A DNA stretch of 15,649 nt from NCBI GenBank assembly GCA_003524435.1, contig DQHP01000171.1:1-15649 (forward strand). The letters are read 5' to 3'. The notes under the pieces were generated by a model. It ran no database searches. It was given only the letters and a program-made list of their open reading frames with translations, and had not been told where the DNA came from. Position 1 is the first letter of the stretch; each line of letters opens with the position of its first letter. Positions 1-6,116 of the stretch are shown piece after piece. Both the position numbers and the translations under genes were made by a program. This DNA comes from Microbacterium sp. Its GTDB lineage: Bacteria; Actinomycetota; Actinomycetes; Actinomycetales; Microbacteriaceae.

Positions 1-1
1 G

Positions 2-148
2 TACTACCCGCGCTTCGGGTTCACCCCGGCCTCGGGCTTCGGCATCACCCTGCACGTCGACGTTCCAGGCGACGCGCTCATGGCGATGCCGTTGGCCGGC
101 GAGGTGCCTGCGGGTGCCTTGGCCTTCGCGCCAGAGTTCGGGGTCTGA
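2..148 (+). CDS. GNAT family N-acetyltransferase, C-terminal fragment (cut by window edge)
   Basis: Only the last 48 residues are present; the frame is open from base 2 and stops with TGA at 146-148. The fragment begins YYPRFGFTPASGFGI. The pattern YxRFGFxPA is the segment after the acetyl-CoA-binding loop in the YhbS-like branch of GNAT acetyltransferases (COG3153), where a Tyr-rich stretch leads into the final beta strands. The rest (LHVDVPGDALMAMPLAG) resembles the family's usual C-terminal strand. Substrate cannot be inferred because the acetyl-CoA site and N-terminus lie outside the window. The coding frame ends well before the repeat block that starts near 258, so the gene appears intact at its 3' end. 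The alternative is a degraded remnant; the upstream sequence would settle it. Confidence 0.72.
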   Translation, partial: YYPRFGFTPASGFGITLHVDVPGDALMAMPLAGEVPAGALAFAPEFGV

Positions 149-257
149 GGCAGAGCAGGCGGCGCGACGGTGCTGGCGGCCGCTATCCGTTCTGCTGCCA
201 GCTTGGTACCTCCGCTCGCGGTATCTGCCCACGAAGCTGGCTTCACCCGAAACAGCA

Positions 258-370
258 GGTCGCAATCGGATATTTGCGCGTGGATATAGGTCAGCATCGG
301 ACACTAGCGGCAGAACTTAGGTCAACATCGGACACTTTTCGACGCCAGAAATGTCCGATGCTGACCTACA
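258..370. repeat. Left repeat block: phased 15-bp units ending in an inverted copy
   Basis: Three direct copies of a unit lie exactly 31 bp apart, with GGTC at 258, 289 and 320. The first is degenerate (GGTCGCAATCGGATA); the second and third read AGGTCAGCATCGGACA and AGGTCAACATCGGACA. They face an inverted copy, TGTCCGATGCTGACCTA, at 352-368. Copies three and four form a ~16-bp stem with one mismatch around a 17-nt loop. The block lies just beyond the stop codon (375-377) of the minus-strand DUF559 gene. Bases 287-370 align with the block at 1576-1659, including the loop motif CCAGAAA, so the two are homologous copies. Iterated, phased subterminal repeats are typical of transposase-binding ends such as those of the IS21 family. 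No transposase gene is present, so the family is unassigned. Confidence 0.75.
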
Positions 371-374
371 TTTT

Positions 375-1298
375 TCACTGCAGTCCGAGATGTCGGCGGA
401 TGTCGCGTTCAAGCTGACGGCGATTGGTCGACTTCGTTACTCGCAATACCGTCCAGCCGGCGGCTTTCAGTGCGTTGACTCGGTCGATATCAGCGGCCCA
501 CTGTCCCTCTGATGTCCTGTGAAAGTCTCCCTCGTACTCCAATGCGAGTTTCTCCTTCAGGTAGCCGAGGTCGGGATGCAGGGTCCGGTCGATCGTCGGG
601 CAGTAGACGGCGGGGTGGACGGCAGGTTCCGGAAGGCCTCGGGACACGGCCCACAGGCGGAGGTCGGTCTCCATCGGCGAGTCGACATCTTCCCGAATGA
701 GTTCAACAGCGGCCTTGAGCTTCGATCTGGCCCTGAGGTGCCTCGTCTCGGCGACGTGCTCGACCAGAGACGGCAGTGTGAATTGCGGTGGGCTCTTCCA
801 GTCGCCGATCGCCGCGTCTCCGATCTTCACCAGCGACTCCACGGAGCAGACGGAAGCAAACTGACTGAATACCTGCAAAGGACTCAAGGTCGGCAGGCCC
901 AGCCATGAGATCGATCTGAGCATTCTCATTCGGTGCAGAACGACGCCTCTTCTGCGAATGCGCTTATTGGTGTCCGATGTCCCCAGGTGAAGATCGTTTC
1001 GTCTGAGTGATCGCGGCAATGGCCATCCATACAAACGCGCGGCAGTCTCTCTGCAGGCTACGACTCCCGGGTGTCTGTGGACGAGTGCCCTGAGCAGTCT
1101 CGCCTCATCGAGCCACGCGTCATCTGCCCACGTCGGAACCGGATACTCGGTGGAAGCCGAGTCATCGAAACGGAGCCCCCAAGAAGCCGGGGGAAGCCCG
1201 CGCCCGGCCCGGATCTCGTAGTCGGAAGCTCCCCGTGCTCGCGCCTCCGAGACCGAGAGAACTGCCGGATAGTGTGCGTAGATCAGTGGATGTTTCAT
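375..1298 (-). CDS. DUF559 / endonuclease-domain protein with AbiEi-like N-terminal region
   Basis: A 307-residue protein of a type common and lineage-variable in Micrococcales. Residues ~10-200 resemble the AbiEi-like (winged-helix plus cAbiEi) region, with a conserved-looking TAARLYGWPLP segment at 85-95. Residues ~205-307 form a DUF559/Vsr-like PD-(D/E)xK fold. Candidate active-site residues are E210 (SPMETDLR), D243 (HPDLGY) and E254/E256 (LALEYEGDFH), followed by the family's usual QWxxDIDRVNALKAAGWTVLRVT tail. By family it could be a nuclease or a DNA-binding protein; no member-specific function is known to me. The ATG at 1296-1298 has only a weak ribosome-binding site. About 275 bp upstream (1299-1573) holds no gene. 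Repeat blocks lie on both sides, which suggests accessory DNA. It might be linked to defence or mobility, but no partner gene is seen. Confidence 0.82.
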   Translation of the reverse strand: MKHPLIYAHYPAVLSVSEARARGASDYEIRAGRGLPPASWGLRFDDSASTEYPVPTWADDAWLDEARLLRALVHRHPGVVACRETAARLYGWPLPRSLRRNDLHLGTSDTNKRIRRRGVVLHRMRMLRSISWLGLPTLSPLQVFSQFASVCSVESLVKIGDAAIGDWKSPPQFTLPSLVEHVAETRHLRARSKLKAAVELIREDVDSPMETDLRLWAVSRGLPEPAVHPAVYCPTIDRTLHPDLGYLKEKLALEYEGDFHRTSEGQWAADIDRVNALKAAGWTVLRVTKSTNRRQLERDIRRHLGLQ

Positions 1299-1573
1299 GC
1301 ACAGATCGTCTACTTGGACTCAGCGTGTGGGAAGACCTGCCTGAGGCGGCTGTGGGCAACCGTACTGCATCCACAGCCCGTATGCGCCTGAGTCAGGCCA
1401 TTTGTCCACAACCGGTCGAGGGCGGAGCTGGGGGTGACCTCAGGCGATGTCAGCGCGCCCGGGAGAAGCTTCGGGTGTCCCGGCGACGGCTCGAACGAAA
1501 CTCTGCACAGGAGTGTGTGTGCGAGTGGACTCAGCGAGACGCGTAGTCACGGCGGCATAGGGTGTGCGCGAAA

Positions 1574-1690
1574 TAGTGGTCACCATCGGACTTCCGGGCT
1601 AGAGAATTAGGTCACCATCGGACATTTATCGAGCCAGAAAGTATCCGATGGTGACCTGAATTCGAGCACAGTGTCCGTTTGTGACCACTA
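1574..1690. repeat. Right repeat block: 117-bp nested palindrome of the same 15-bp unit
   Basis: The outer arms are TAGTGGTCACCATCGGAC (1574-1591) and its imperfect inverse GTCCGTTTGTGACCACTA (1673-1690); the outermost 10 bp match perfectly. The inner arms are AGGTCACCATCGGACA (1609-1624) and TCCGATGGTGACCT (1644-1657), a 14-bp perfect stem around a ~19-nt loop. Units are spaced 32 bp on one side and ~30 bp on the other. A further degenerate unit (GTCACGGCGGCA) may lie near 1546. The segment 1576-1659 aligns with 287-370, including the loop. The final CTA (1688-1690) is the stop codon of the permease gene on the minus strand. No clear target-site duplication is seen; TA at both tips would fit a TA-duplicating element but is weak evidence. 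Confidence 0.75.
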
Positions 1691-3271
1691 TTCGGGGAAG
1701 CGGCCGCGCCCTGCCCGCGCGAGTTTCAGCTTCGCGCGGTGGGCGCGGATCGCCTCGGCGACGGCGATGGCGTCACCTTCGGGAGCGTCGGACTTCCGAT
1801 CCGGACGTGCCGTGAACAGGTAGATGAATCCGGCGACAAGCACGACGGCCAGACCGATGAGCACGATCCAGTCGGCGAAGAACGATCCGGAGTCGCCGGG
1901 AAGCGAGAGCAGGACCATCGCGAAGATGCCGTAGGCCAAGGCCGCGATGTTGACGACGACGCCCCAGCCTCCCAGCGACCACGGCCCCGCCGGTTTCCAC
2001 CCGCGCAAACGCTGACGCAGCGCCCCGAGGACGACCATCTGGAAGGCGAGGTAGATGCCGAGGATCGCGAACGAGGTCACGGCGACGAGGATTCCGTCGT
2101 TGAACCAGATGAGCACGCAGATCAGAGCGGGTGCGGTGCAGGCGACGATGAGGGCGTTGTGTGGGATCTTCGTTCCGTCGGTGACCTTCGACAGCCACGT
2201 GTGCCCGGGCATCATTCCGTCGCGGGCGAAGCTGAAGATCAGTCTCGATGCGGCGGCCTGCAGGCTGAGCACACACGAGATGAACGCGAGGATCGCAACC
2301 AGCAGGAAGATCTTCGCACCGACATCGCCGAGACTGCCGGCGAGGATCGCGGGAATCGGGTCGGCGACCTCGCCGGCGACGATCTCCTCGAGATTCGGTG
2401 CCGCGAGCACATACCCGCCGAAGGAGAACAGCGCAGAGATCGCCCCGACGAAGATCGTCATGAGCATCGCCTTCGGAATGCCGCGGGCCGGATTCGACAC
2501 CTCCTCGGCAACGTCACCACAAGCCTCGAAACCGTAGAAGAGGAAGAGCCCAGCAACTGCGGCTCCCATGAAGACGGGCAGGTAGCTGCCGTCACCGGCG
2601 GTGCCCATGGTGTCGAAGAAGACGGAGAAGCTGTGCTTGCGTTCGAAGATGAGCAGGAACAGGCCGAGCCCGATGACGCCGATGAGTTCGGCGAAGAGGC
2701 CGATGCGCGCGATGCGGGCCAACCATTTCGTGCCCGAGAAGTTGATCGCCAAGGCGAGGACGAGGAGTCCAAGGCCGAGGAACAGAGTGGAGTTGCGGCT
2801 GAGATCGAGGCCGAAGAGGCTTGCGAGGAACCCAGCCCCGAACTCCGCCACCGAGGTGATCGTGACGATGAGTGCGCAGATGTAGATCCAGGCGGCCATC
2901 CACGCATACCGTTTGCTCCACAGCCGCCTCGCCCATGGGTAGATTCCACCGGCGATGGGGAATTGGGAGACGACCTCCCCGAAGACGAGGGCGACGAGCA
3001 GCTGCCCGCAGGCAACGATGACGATCCACCAGATCGAGGGCGGACCACCGGTCGACAGTGCGACGGCCAGCAGCGAATAGACGCCGACGAGCGGTGAGAG
3101 ATAGGTGAAGCCGAGAGCGAAGTTCGCCCACGGGCTCATCGACCGCTCGAACGAGTCACCGTAGCCGAGGACGGCGAGGTGATCGGAATCGGAGAGATGG
3201 CCATCGGCACGATTGCCGGCGGAGGTGTGAGCGCCCGCGGGATGGTGGGCCTTCGAGGGGAGATCGGACAT
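1688..3271 (-). CDS. APC-superfamily amino acid permease
   Basis: A 527-residue polytopic membrane protein with about 12 hydrophobic segments between residues ~47 and ~490. It matches the amino acid/choline transporter branch of the APC superfamily (GABA permease-like). Evidence is the first membrane segment after the GYGDSFERSMSPWANFALGF region, the PIAGGIYPWARRLW signature at ~105-118, and the FYGFEACGDVAEEVSNPARGIPKAM loop region near 245-270, which includes the family's E(E)xxNPxRxIP motif. It probably imports an amino acid or amine by symport; the substrate cannot be read from sequence. The ATG at 3269-3271 is supported by GAAGGA 8 nt upstream. The N-terminal ~45 residues are hydrophilic and His-containing; the C-terminal ~38 residues are basic. 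The last codon overlaps the right repeat block, so the original C-terminus may have been altered by insertion. The gene diverges from the CPBP protease across about 200 bp. Confidence 0.9.
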   Translation of the reverse strand: MSDLPSKAHHPAGAHTSAGNRADGHLSDSDHLAVLGYGDSFERSMSPWANFALGFTYLSPLVGVYSLLAVALSTGGPPSIWWIVIVACGQLLVALVFGEVVSQFPIAGGIYPWARRLWSKRYAWMAAWIYICALIVTITSVAEFGAGFLASLFGLDLSRNSTLFLGLGLLVLALAINFSGTKWLARIARIGLFAELIGVIGLGLFLLIFERKHSFSVFFDTMGTAGDGSYLPVFMGAAVAGLFLFYGFEACGDVAEEVSNPARGIPKAMLMTIFVGAISALFSFGGYVLAAPNLEEIVAGEVADPIPAILAGSLGDVGAKIFLLVAILAFISCVLSLQAAASRLIFSFARDGMMPGHTWLSKVTDGTKIPHNALIVACTAPALICVLIWFNDGILVAVTSFAILGIYLAFQMVVLGALRQRLRGWKPAGPWSLGGWGVVVNIAALAYGIFAMVLLSLPGDSGSFFADWIVLIGLAVVLVAGFIYLFTARPDRKSDAPEGDAIAVAEAIRAHRAKLKLARAGRGRFPE

Positions 3272-3480
3272 GATGCAGTTCCTTCATTCGAATCGTCGTT
3301 GATTCCGTACTGTTCGCATCGTATCTCCGATTCTCGCCTGCGGAAGCGTTCTCGTCCGAGCGGCTGATCGCGATTTCCGCCTCACGGCGGAGGTGCCGGG
3401 CCACCGCGAGTCATAGCGTGGAATCACAAGCACGGACCACCGTCGAACCGGTGGGCCCGATGCAGGAACGAGGAGGAACC

Positions 3481-4647
3481 GTGAACACGCAGACGCACAG
3501 TCAAACCGGATTCGCCGAGGCGACCGGACCGACCGAGCCATCACCTCAGCCCGCTGTCCCACCCCACCCGCCCGGAACGACGGATTCCATTCCCGGTCCT
3601 GTCGCCTCGGCGATGAATGGATCGCACGCCCCCACCGAGGAGGTCGACGCGAAAGGGCGCCCACTCGCCGTCGTGCCTTCCCGGGTGCCGTGGCTCGAGA
3701 TCGGAGTCTTCGCCGTCATTGCCTTCGGCCTCGCGTGGCTGGCCTGCCTGCCGCTGTGGACTTCGGGCGAGGGCATCAACGACCCGCTCGCCGTGACGGT
3801 CTTCGGCGGACTCATGATGTTCACACCTCTGGTCGCCAGCATCATCGCCTCCATCGTCCAGCGCCGCCGTGCCCGTGCCAGGGGAGAGGTCTTGGCCAGC
3901 GCTCCGCGCTACTTCGGCTTCTGGCCGTTGCGTCCCTTCGGTCGAGTCATCGGGGTGACCGTCGCGGCCTTCTTCGGCATCATGGTTCTCGTCGTCCTCG
4001 GCTATCTGGTCAGCGCTGCGTTCGGTTGGCTCACGCTCGACCTCACCGGGCTGTCCGCGTTCAAGGAACAATTGGCCACACTCCCGGGTATGGAGTCGGT
4101 GCCGATTGCGGTCGCTATCCTCGGTTATCTGCTGCTCATGCTCGCAGGCTCGATATCCAATTGCTTCGTCACGATCGGTGAGGAATTCGGCTGGAGAGGA
4201 TGGCTGCTCACCAGCCTCCGCCCCCTGGGCGCCTGGCCGGCTCTGCTCATCGTCGGTGTCGTCTGGGGTCTGTGGCACGCACCGCTCATCCTGCTCGGCT
4301 ACAACTTCAACCGCCCCGACATCACCGGCCTGGGACTCATGGTCGGCGGCTGCATCATGGTCGGCATCCTCTTCGGCTGGTTGCGCCTGCGCACCGGATC
4401 CGTCTGGCCGGCGGTCTTCGCTCACGCGGCACTCAACGGGTCCAACGCGATGCTCCTGGGGCTGCTCATGGACTCCGGTGCGTCGACTCCGGACCCGGCG
4501 CTCTTCACCCTCCTCGGGATCTCCGGATGGATCGTCTCTGCCGTCGTCATCGCCACACTCGTTCTGACGGGGCAGTTCCGGAAGCAACCGGAGCTGGGAA
4601 TCAAGAAGGCCGCCCCCGCCGCACCAGATCACCGGCAGGCCGTCTGA
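3481..4647 (+). CDS. CPBP family intramembrane glutamic endopeptidase
   Basis: A 388-residue membrane protein with the three CPBP/Rce1 (PF02517) motifs: E234-E235-F-G-W-R239 (EExxxR), W-G-L-W-H266 (FxxxH type) and H315-A-A-L-N319 (HxxxN). In this family the paired Glu and the His residues form the site within the membrane. Bacterial members include bacteriocin-processing or bacteriocin-immunity proteins and proteins of unknown substrate. The first ~70 residues are hydrophilic and rich in Pro and Thr, probably cytosolic and disordered; membrane segments begin at about residue 75. The GTG at 3481 was chosen because AGGAGGA ends a few bases upstream (3471-3477). A GTG in the same frame at 3418 would add 21 unconserved-looking residues and has no comparable ribosome-binding site. 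A TCCGCC-TCAC-GGCGGA hairpin lies at 3376-3391 in the divergent upstream region. No bacteriocin gene is seen nearby, so the substrate is open. Confidence 0.9.
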   Translation: MNTQTHSQTGFAEATGPTEPSPQPAVPPHPPGTTDSIPGPVASAMNGSHAPTEEVDAKGRPLAVVPSRVPWLEIGVFAVIAFGLAWLACLPLWTSGEGINDPLAVTVFGGLMMFTPLVASIIASIVQRRRARARGEVLASAPRYFGFWPLRPFGRVIGVTVAAFFGIMVLVVLGYLVSAAFGWLTLDLTGLSAFKEQLATLPGMESVPIAVAILGYLLLMLAGSISNCFVTIGEEFGWRGWLLTSLRPLGAWPALLIVGVVWGLWHAPLILLGYNFNRPDITGLGLMVGGCIMVGILFGWLRLRTGSVWPAVFAHAALNGSNAMLLGLLMDSGASTPDPALFTLLGISGWIVSAVVIATLVLTGQFRKQPELGIKKAAPAAPDHRQAV

Positions 4648-4662
4648 TCACCATCGAAATAT

Positions 4663-4705
4663 GACGCCTGGGCCGGCCTCGAAATTGAGGCACGGCCCCG
4701 GCGTC
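4663..4705 (+). terminator. Strong stem-loop downstream of the CPBP gene
   Basis: The arms GACGCCTGGGCCGGCCTC (4663-4680) and GAGGCACGGCCCCGGCGTC (4687-4705) pair over about 17 bp, with one mismatch and one bulge, around the loop GAAATT. It begins 15 nt after the CPBP stop and ends ~26 nt before the DoxX ribosome-binding site. It lacks a clear U-run, as is common for high-GC actinobacterial terminators. Confidence 0.75.
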
Positions 4706-4743
4706 CGTTAGGCTCAAAACCCCATAGACCTAAGGAGCCTCTT

Positions 4744-5220
4744 GTGATTTTTGGCCCATCGCTGCTGCAGACGGCAGGACGTATGCTCACCGCACCGATC
4801 TTCATCACCGGGGGACTCTCGGCTGTGAAGGATCCCGCGGGCAAGGCGGCGATGGCTGAGTCGACTCTCGATTCCATCCGCGAATACGTGCCCGGACTTC
4901 CCGACGACAATGAGCTGCTCGTGCGCATCAACGGCGGCGTGCAGATCCTCGCCGGTGCCACCCTGCTGCTCGGCATCAAGCCGCGACTCTCGGCACTGGC
5001 GCTCGCAGGCTCCCTCATCCCGACCACTCTGGCCGGACACTCCTTCTGGGAGATGGAAGGCGGCGACGCGAAGGCCCACCAGACCCAGTTCTCGAAGAAC
5101 CTCGCGGCCCTCGGCGGACTGCTCCTCATTGCCGGAGACGGCGACAACAGCAAGGCCATCGAGAAGGCCGCGAGGAAGGCAGCGAAGAAGGCCGAGAAGC
5201 GCGCCCTCAAGCAGGCCTGA
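4744..5220 (+). CDS. DoxX family membrane protein
   Basis: A 158-residue protein with about four hydrophobic segments, matching DoxX (PF07681). Support is the first helix RMLTAPIFITGGLSAVKDP (the family's usual R-x4-PIFxxxG pattern) and the central VRINGGVQILAGATLLLGIKPRLSALAL, which resembles the second and third helices. DoxX proteins are small inner-membrane proteins, some linked to thiol or oxidative-stress complexes; the role here is not defined. The GTG start at 4744 is preceded by AAGGAG at 4732-4737. The extreme C-terminus (residues ~138-158) is unusually Lys/Ala-rich (AARKAAKKAEKRALK), a likely cytosolic basic tail. The gene stands alone between a terminator and a structured intergenic region. 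Confidence 0.85.
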   Translation: MIFGPSLLQTAGRMLTAPIFITGGLSAVKDPAGKAAMAESTLDSIREYVPGLPDDNELLVRINGGVQILAGATLLLGIKPRLSALALAGSLIPTTLAGHSFWEMEGGDAKAHQTQFSKNLAALGGLLLIAGDGDNSKAIEKAARKAAKKAEKRALKQA

Positions 5221-5232
5221 GGTCAGTGATGG

Positions 5233-5301
5233 TCTGTGCGCTCGAAGTTGCGGACGAGCCGTGCGGGCAAACCCGGTGAATTTCAGCACAGATCGTCCGC
5301 A
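5233..5301 (+). other. Interlocked inverted repeats between DoxX and pncA (possible RNA pseudoknot or terminator)
   Basis: TCTGTGC (5233-5239) can pair with GCACAGA (5286-5292), and TGCGGACGA (5249-5257) with TCGTCCGCA (5293-5301). The order a-b-a'-b' with a' and b' directly adjacent is that of an H-type pseudoknot. A small hairpin, CGGG-CAAA-CCCG (5264-5275), sits within the long loop. The element starts 12 nt after the DoxX stop and could simply be its terminator. The remaining sequence to 5397 shows no gene. Confidence 0.4.
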
Positions 5302-5397
5302 TCTCGGCGTTCGCCCCATCGCCTGACGCGCCCACCACCAGTCGCACCAGCCTTCAACCGAATCCAACGCACCCCTGGAAATCGGCCGGGAAACGCC

Positions 5398-5409
5398 TAT
5401 GCTCGAGGC
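5398..5409 (+). promoter_or_regulatory. Candidate -10 box of pncA, leaderless layout
   Basis: TATGCT (5398-5403) fits the TANNNT -10 consensus and is followed by only 6 nt before the ATG, so transcription would begin at or next to the start codon. No good Shine-Dalgarno sequence is present. TGGAAA at 5376-5381, with a 16-nt spacer, is a weak -35 candidate. Confidence 0.5.
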
Positions 5410-5976
5410 ATGGCCAAGGCACTTCTCATCGTCGATGTCCAGAATGATTTCACCGAAGGCGGCGCGCTCGGCGTGACCGGCGGCGACACCGTCGCCGAAG
5501 GCATCACCGCTCACCTCGCCGCGCATGCCGGCGACTATGACGCCGTCATCGCCTCCCGCGACTGGCATGATGCCGACAATGACAACGGCGGCCACTTCAG
5601 CGACACTCCGGACTTCGTCGACAGTTGGCCCGTCCACTGCGTCGCCGGCACCGATGGTGCGGCCTTCGACCCGCTGCTCGACACCGCGGCCATCACCCAC
5701 GAGGTCCGCAAGGGGCAGGGCAAACCCGACTATTCGGCGTTCCAGGGGATCACGGACACGGGGAGCCGCCTCGGCGAGCTTCTCACCGAACTCACCATCA
5801 CCGAGGTGGACGTCGTCGGCATCGCCACCGACCATTGCGTACGCGCTTCCGCCCTCGACGCGCTGAGCGTGGGGCTGAGGGTCCGCGTGCTCACCGACTT
5901 CATTGCGGGTGTCGGGGGAGACTCGAGCACGGCGGCACTCGCGGAGGTCGAAAAGGCAGGGGTCGAGCTCGCCTGA
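5410..5976 (+). CDS. pncA: Nicotinamidase (isochorismatase family)
   Basis: A 188-residue cytosolic cysteine hydrolase that converts nicotinamide to nicotinic acid and ammonia in the NAD salvage (Preiss-Handler) pathway. The catalytic triad is visible as D9 in LLIVDVQNDF, K101 in EVRKGQGKPDYSAF, and C143 in GIATDHCVRASA. Metal-ligand candidates are D51 and H53 (SRDWH) and H62 (GGHFSD). WPVHC at 74-78 is also typical of PncA. Length matches the family (~180-190). The start at 5410 was chosen because MAKALLIVDVQNDF begins where the family begins; an in-frame ATG at 5236 would add 58 residues with no family similarity, lying over the structured intergenic region. The gene appears monocistronic. 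Confidence 0.93.
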   Translation: MAKALLIVDVQNDFTEGGALGVTGGDTVAEGITAHLAAHAGDYDAVIASRDWHDADNDNGGHFSDTPDFVDSWPVHCVAGTDGAAFDPLLDTAAITHEVRKGQGKPDYSAFQGITDTGSRLGELLTELTITEVDVVGIATDHCVRASALDALSVGLRVRVLTDFIAGVGGDSSTAALAEVEKAGVELA

Positions 5977-6087
5977 GCCGCTGACTCTCCACCCCTGCCG
6001 TAACCTCAGCCGCAAGCATCACCCCAGGTCAGCGCGCTTCCTCCATCGAAAGTTGCAGACCGAATCCGAACTCTTCGGCGATGTGTG

Positions 6088-6116
6088 TGACTCCTGAGAT
6101 TGATGGACTGGAGTCA
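6088..6116 (+). promoter_or_regulatory. Hairpin covering the ribosome-binding site of the MMPL/DUF4129 gene
   Basis: TGACTCC (6088-6094) and GGAGTCA (6110-6116) are perfect inverse complements separated by 15 nt. The right arm contains the only Shine-Dalgarno-like GGAG and the first base of the ATG, so pairing would hide the start site. The same palindrome could be a protein operator. Confidence 0.4.

Noticed and set aside
197..241. GCCAGCTT / AAGCTGGC inverted repeat after the acetyltransferase gene
   Set aside because: The 29-nt loop is long, the left arm competes with another pairing (GCTGGC at 172-177), and there is no T-run; too weak to call a terminator.
258..335. Three evenly spaced repeats resembling a tiny CRISPR array
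   Set aside because: Units are only ~15 bp with 16-bp gaps, the first is degenerate, a fourth copy is inverted, the same pattern recurs at 1574-1690 with a conserved loop, and no cas genes are present.
1739..3097. Long open frame (452 codons) on the plus strand opposite the permease
   Set aside because: Highly charged Asp/Glu/Arg-rich product typical of the antisense of a GC-rich membrane-protein gene; no family resemblance, and the minus-strand permease has clear motifs and a ribosome-binding site.
3418..3480. Upstream GTG start for the CPBP protease
   Set aside because: No ribosome-binding site there, while AGGAGGA directly precedes the GTG at 3481.
3541..4632. Long minus-strand open frame opposite the CPBP protease
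   Set aside because: Same antisense composition artefact; the plus strand carries all three CPBP motifs.
5236..5409. N-terminal extension of pncA from an upstream ATG
   Set aside because: The extra 58 residues are low-complexity and Arg/Pro-rich, overlap the structured intergenic region and have no counterpart in nicotinamidases.
4714..6015. 433-codon minus-strand open frame spanning DoxX, the intergenic region and pncA
   Set aside because: It crosses two well-supported plus-strand genes and has no recognisable domain.
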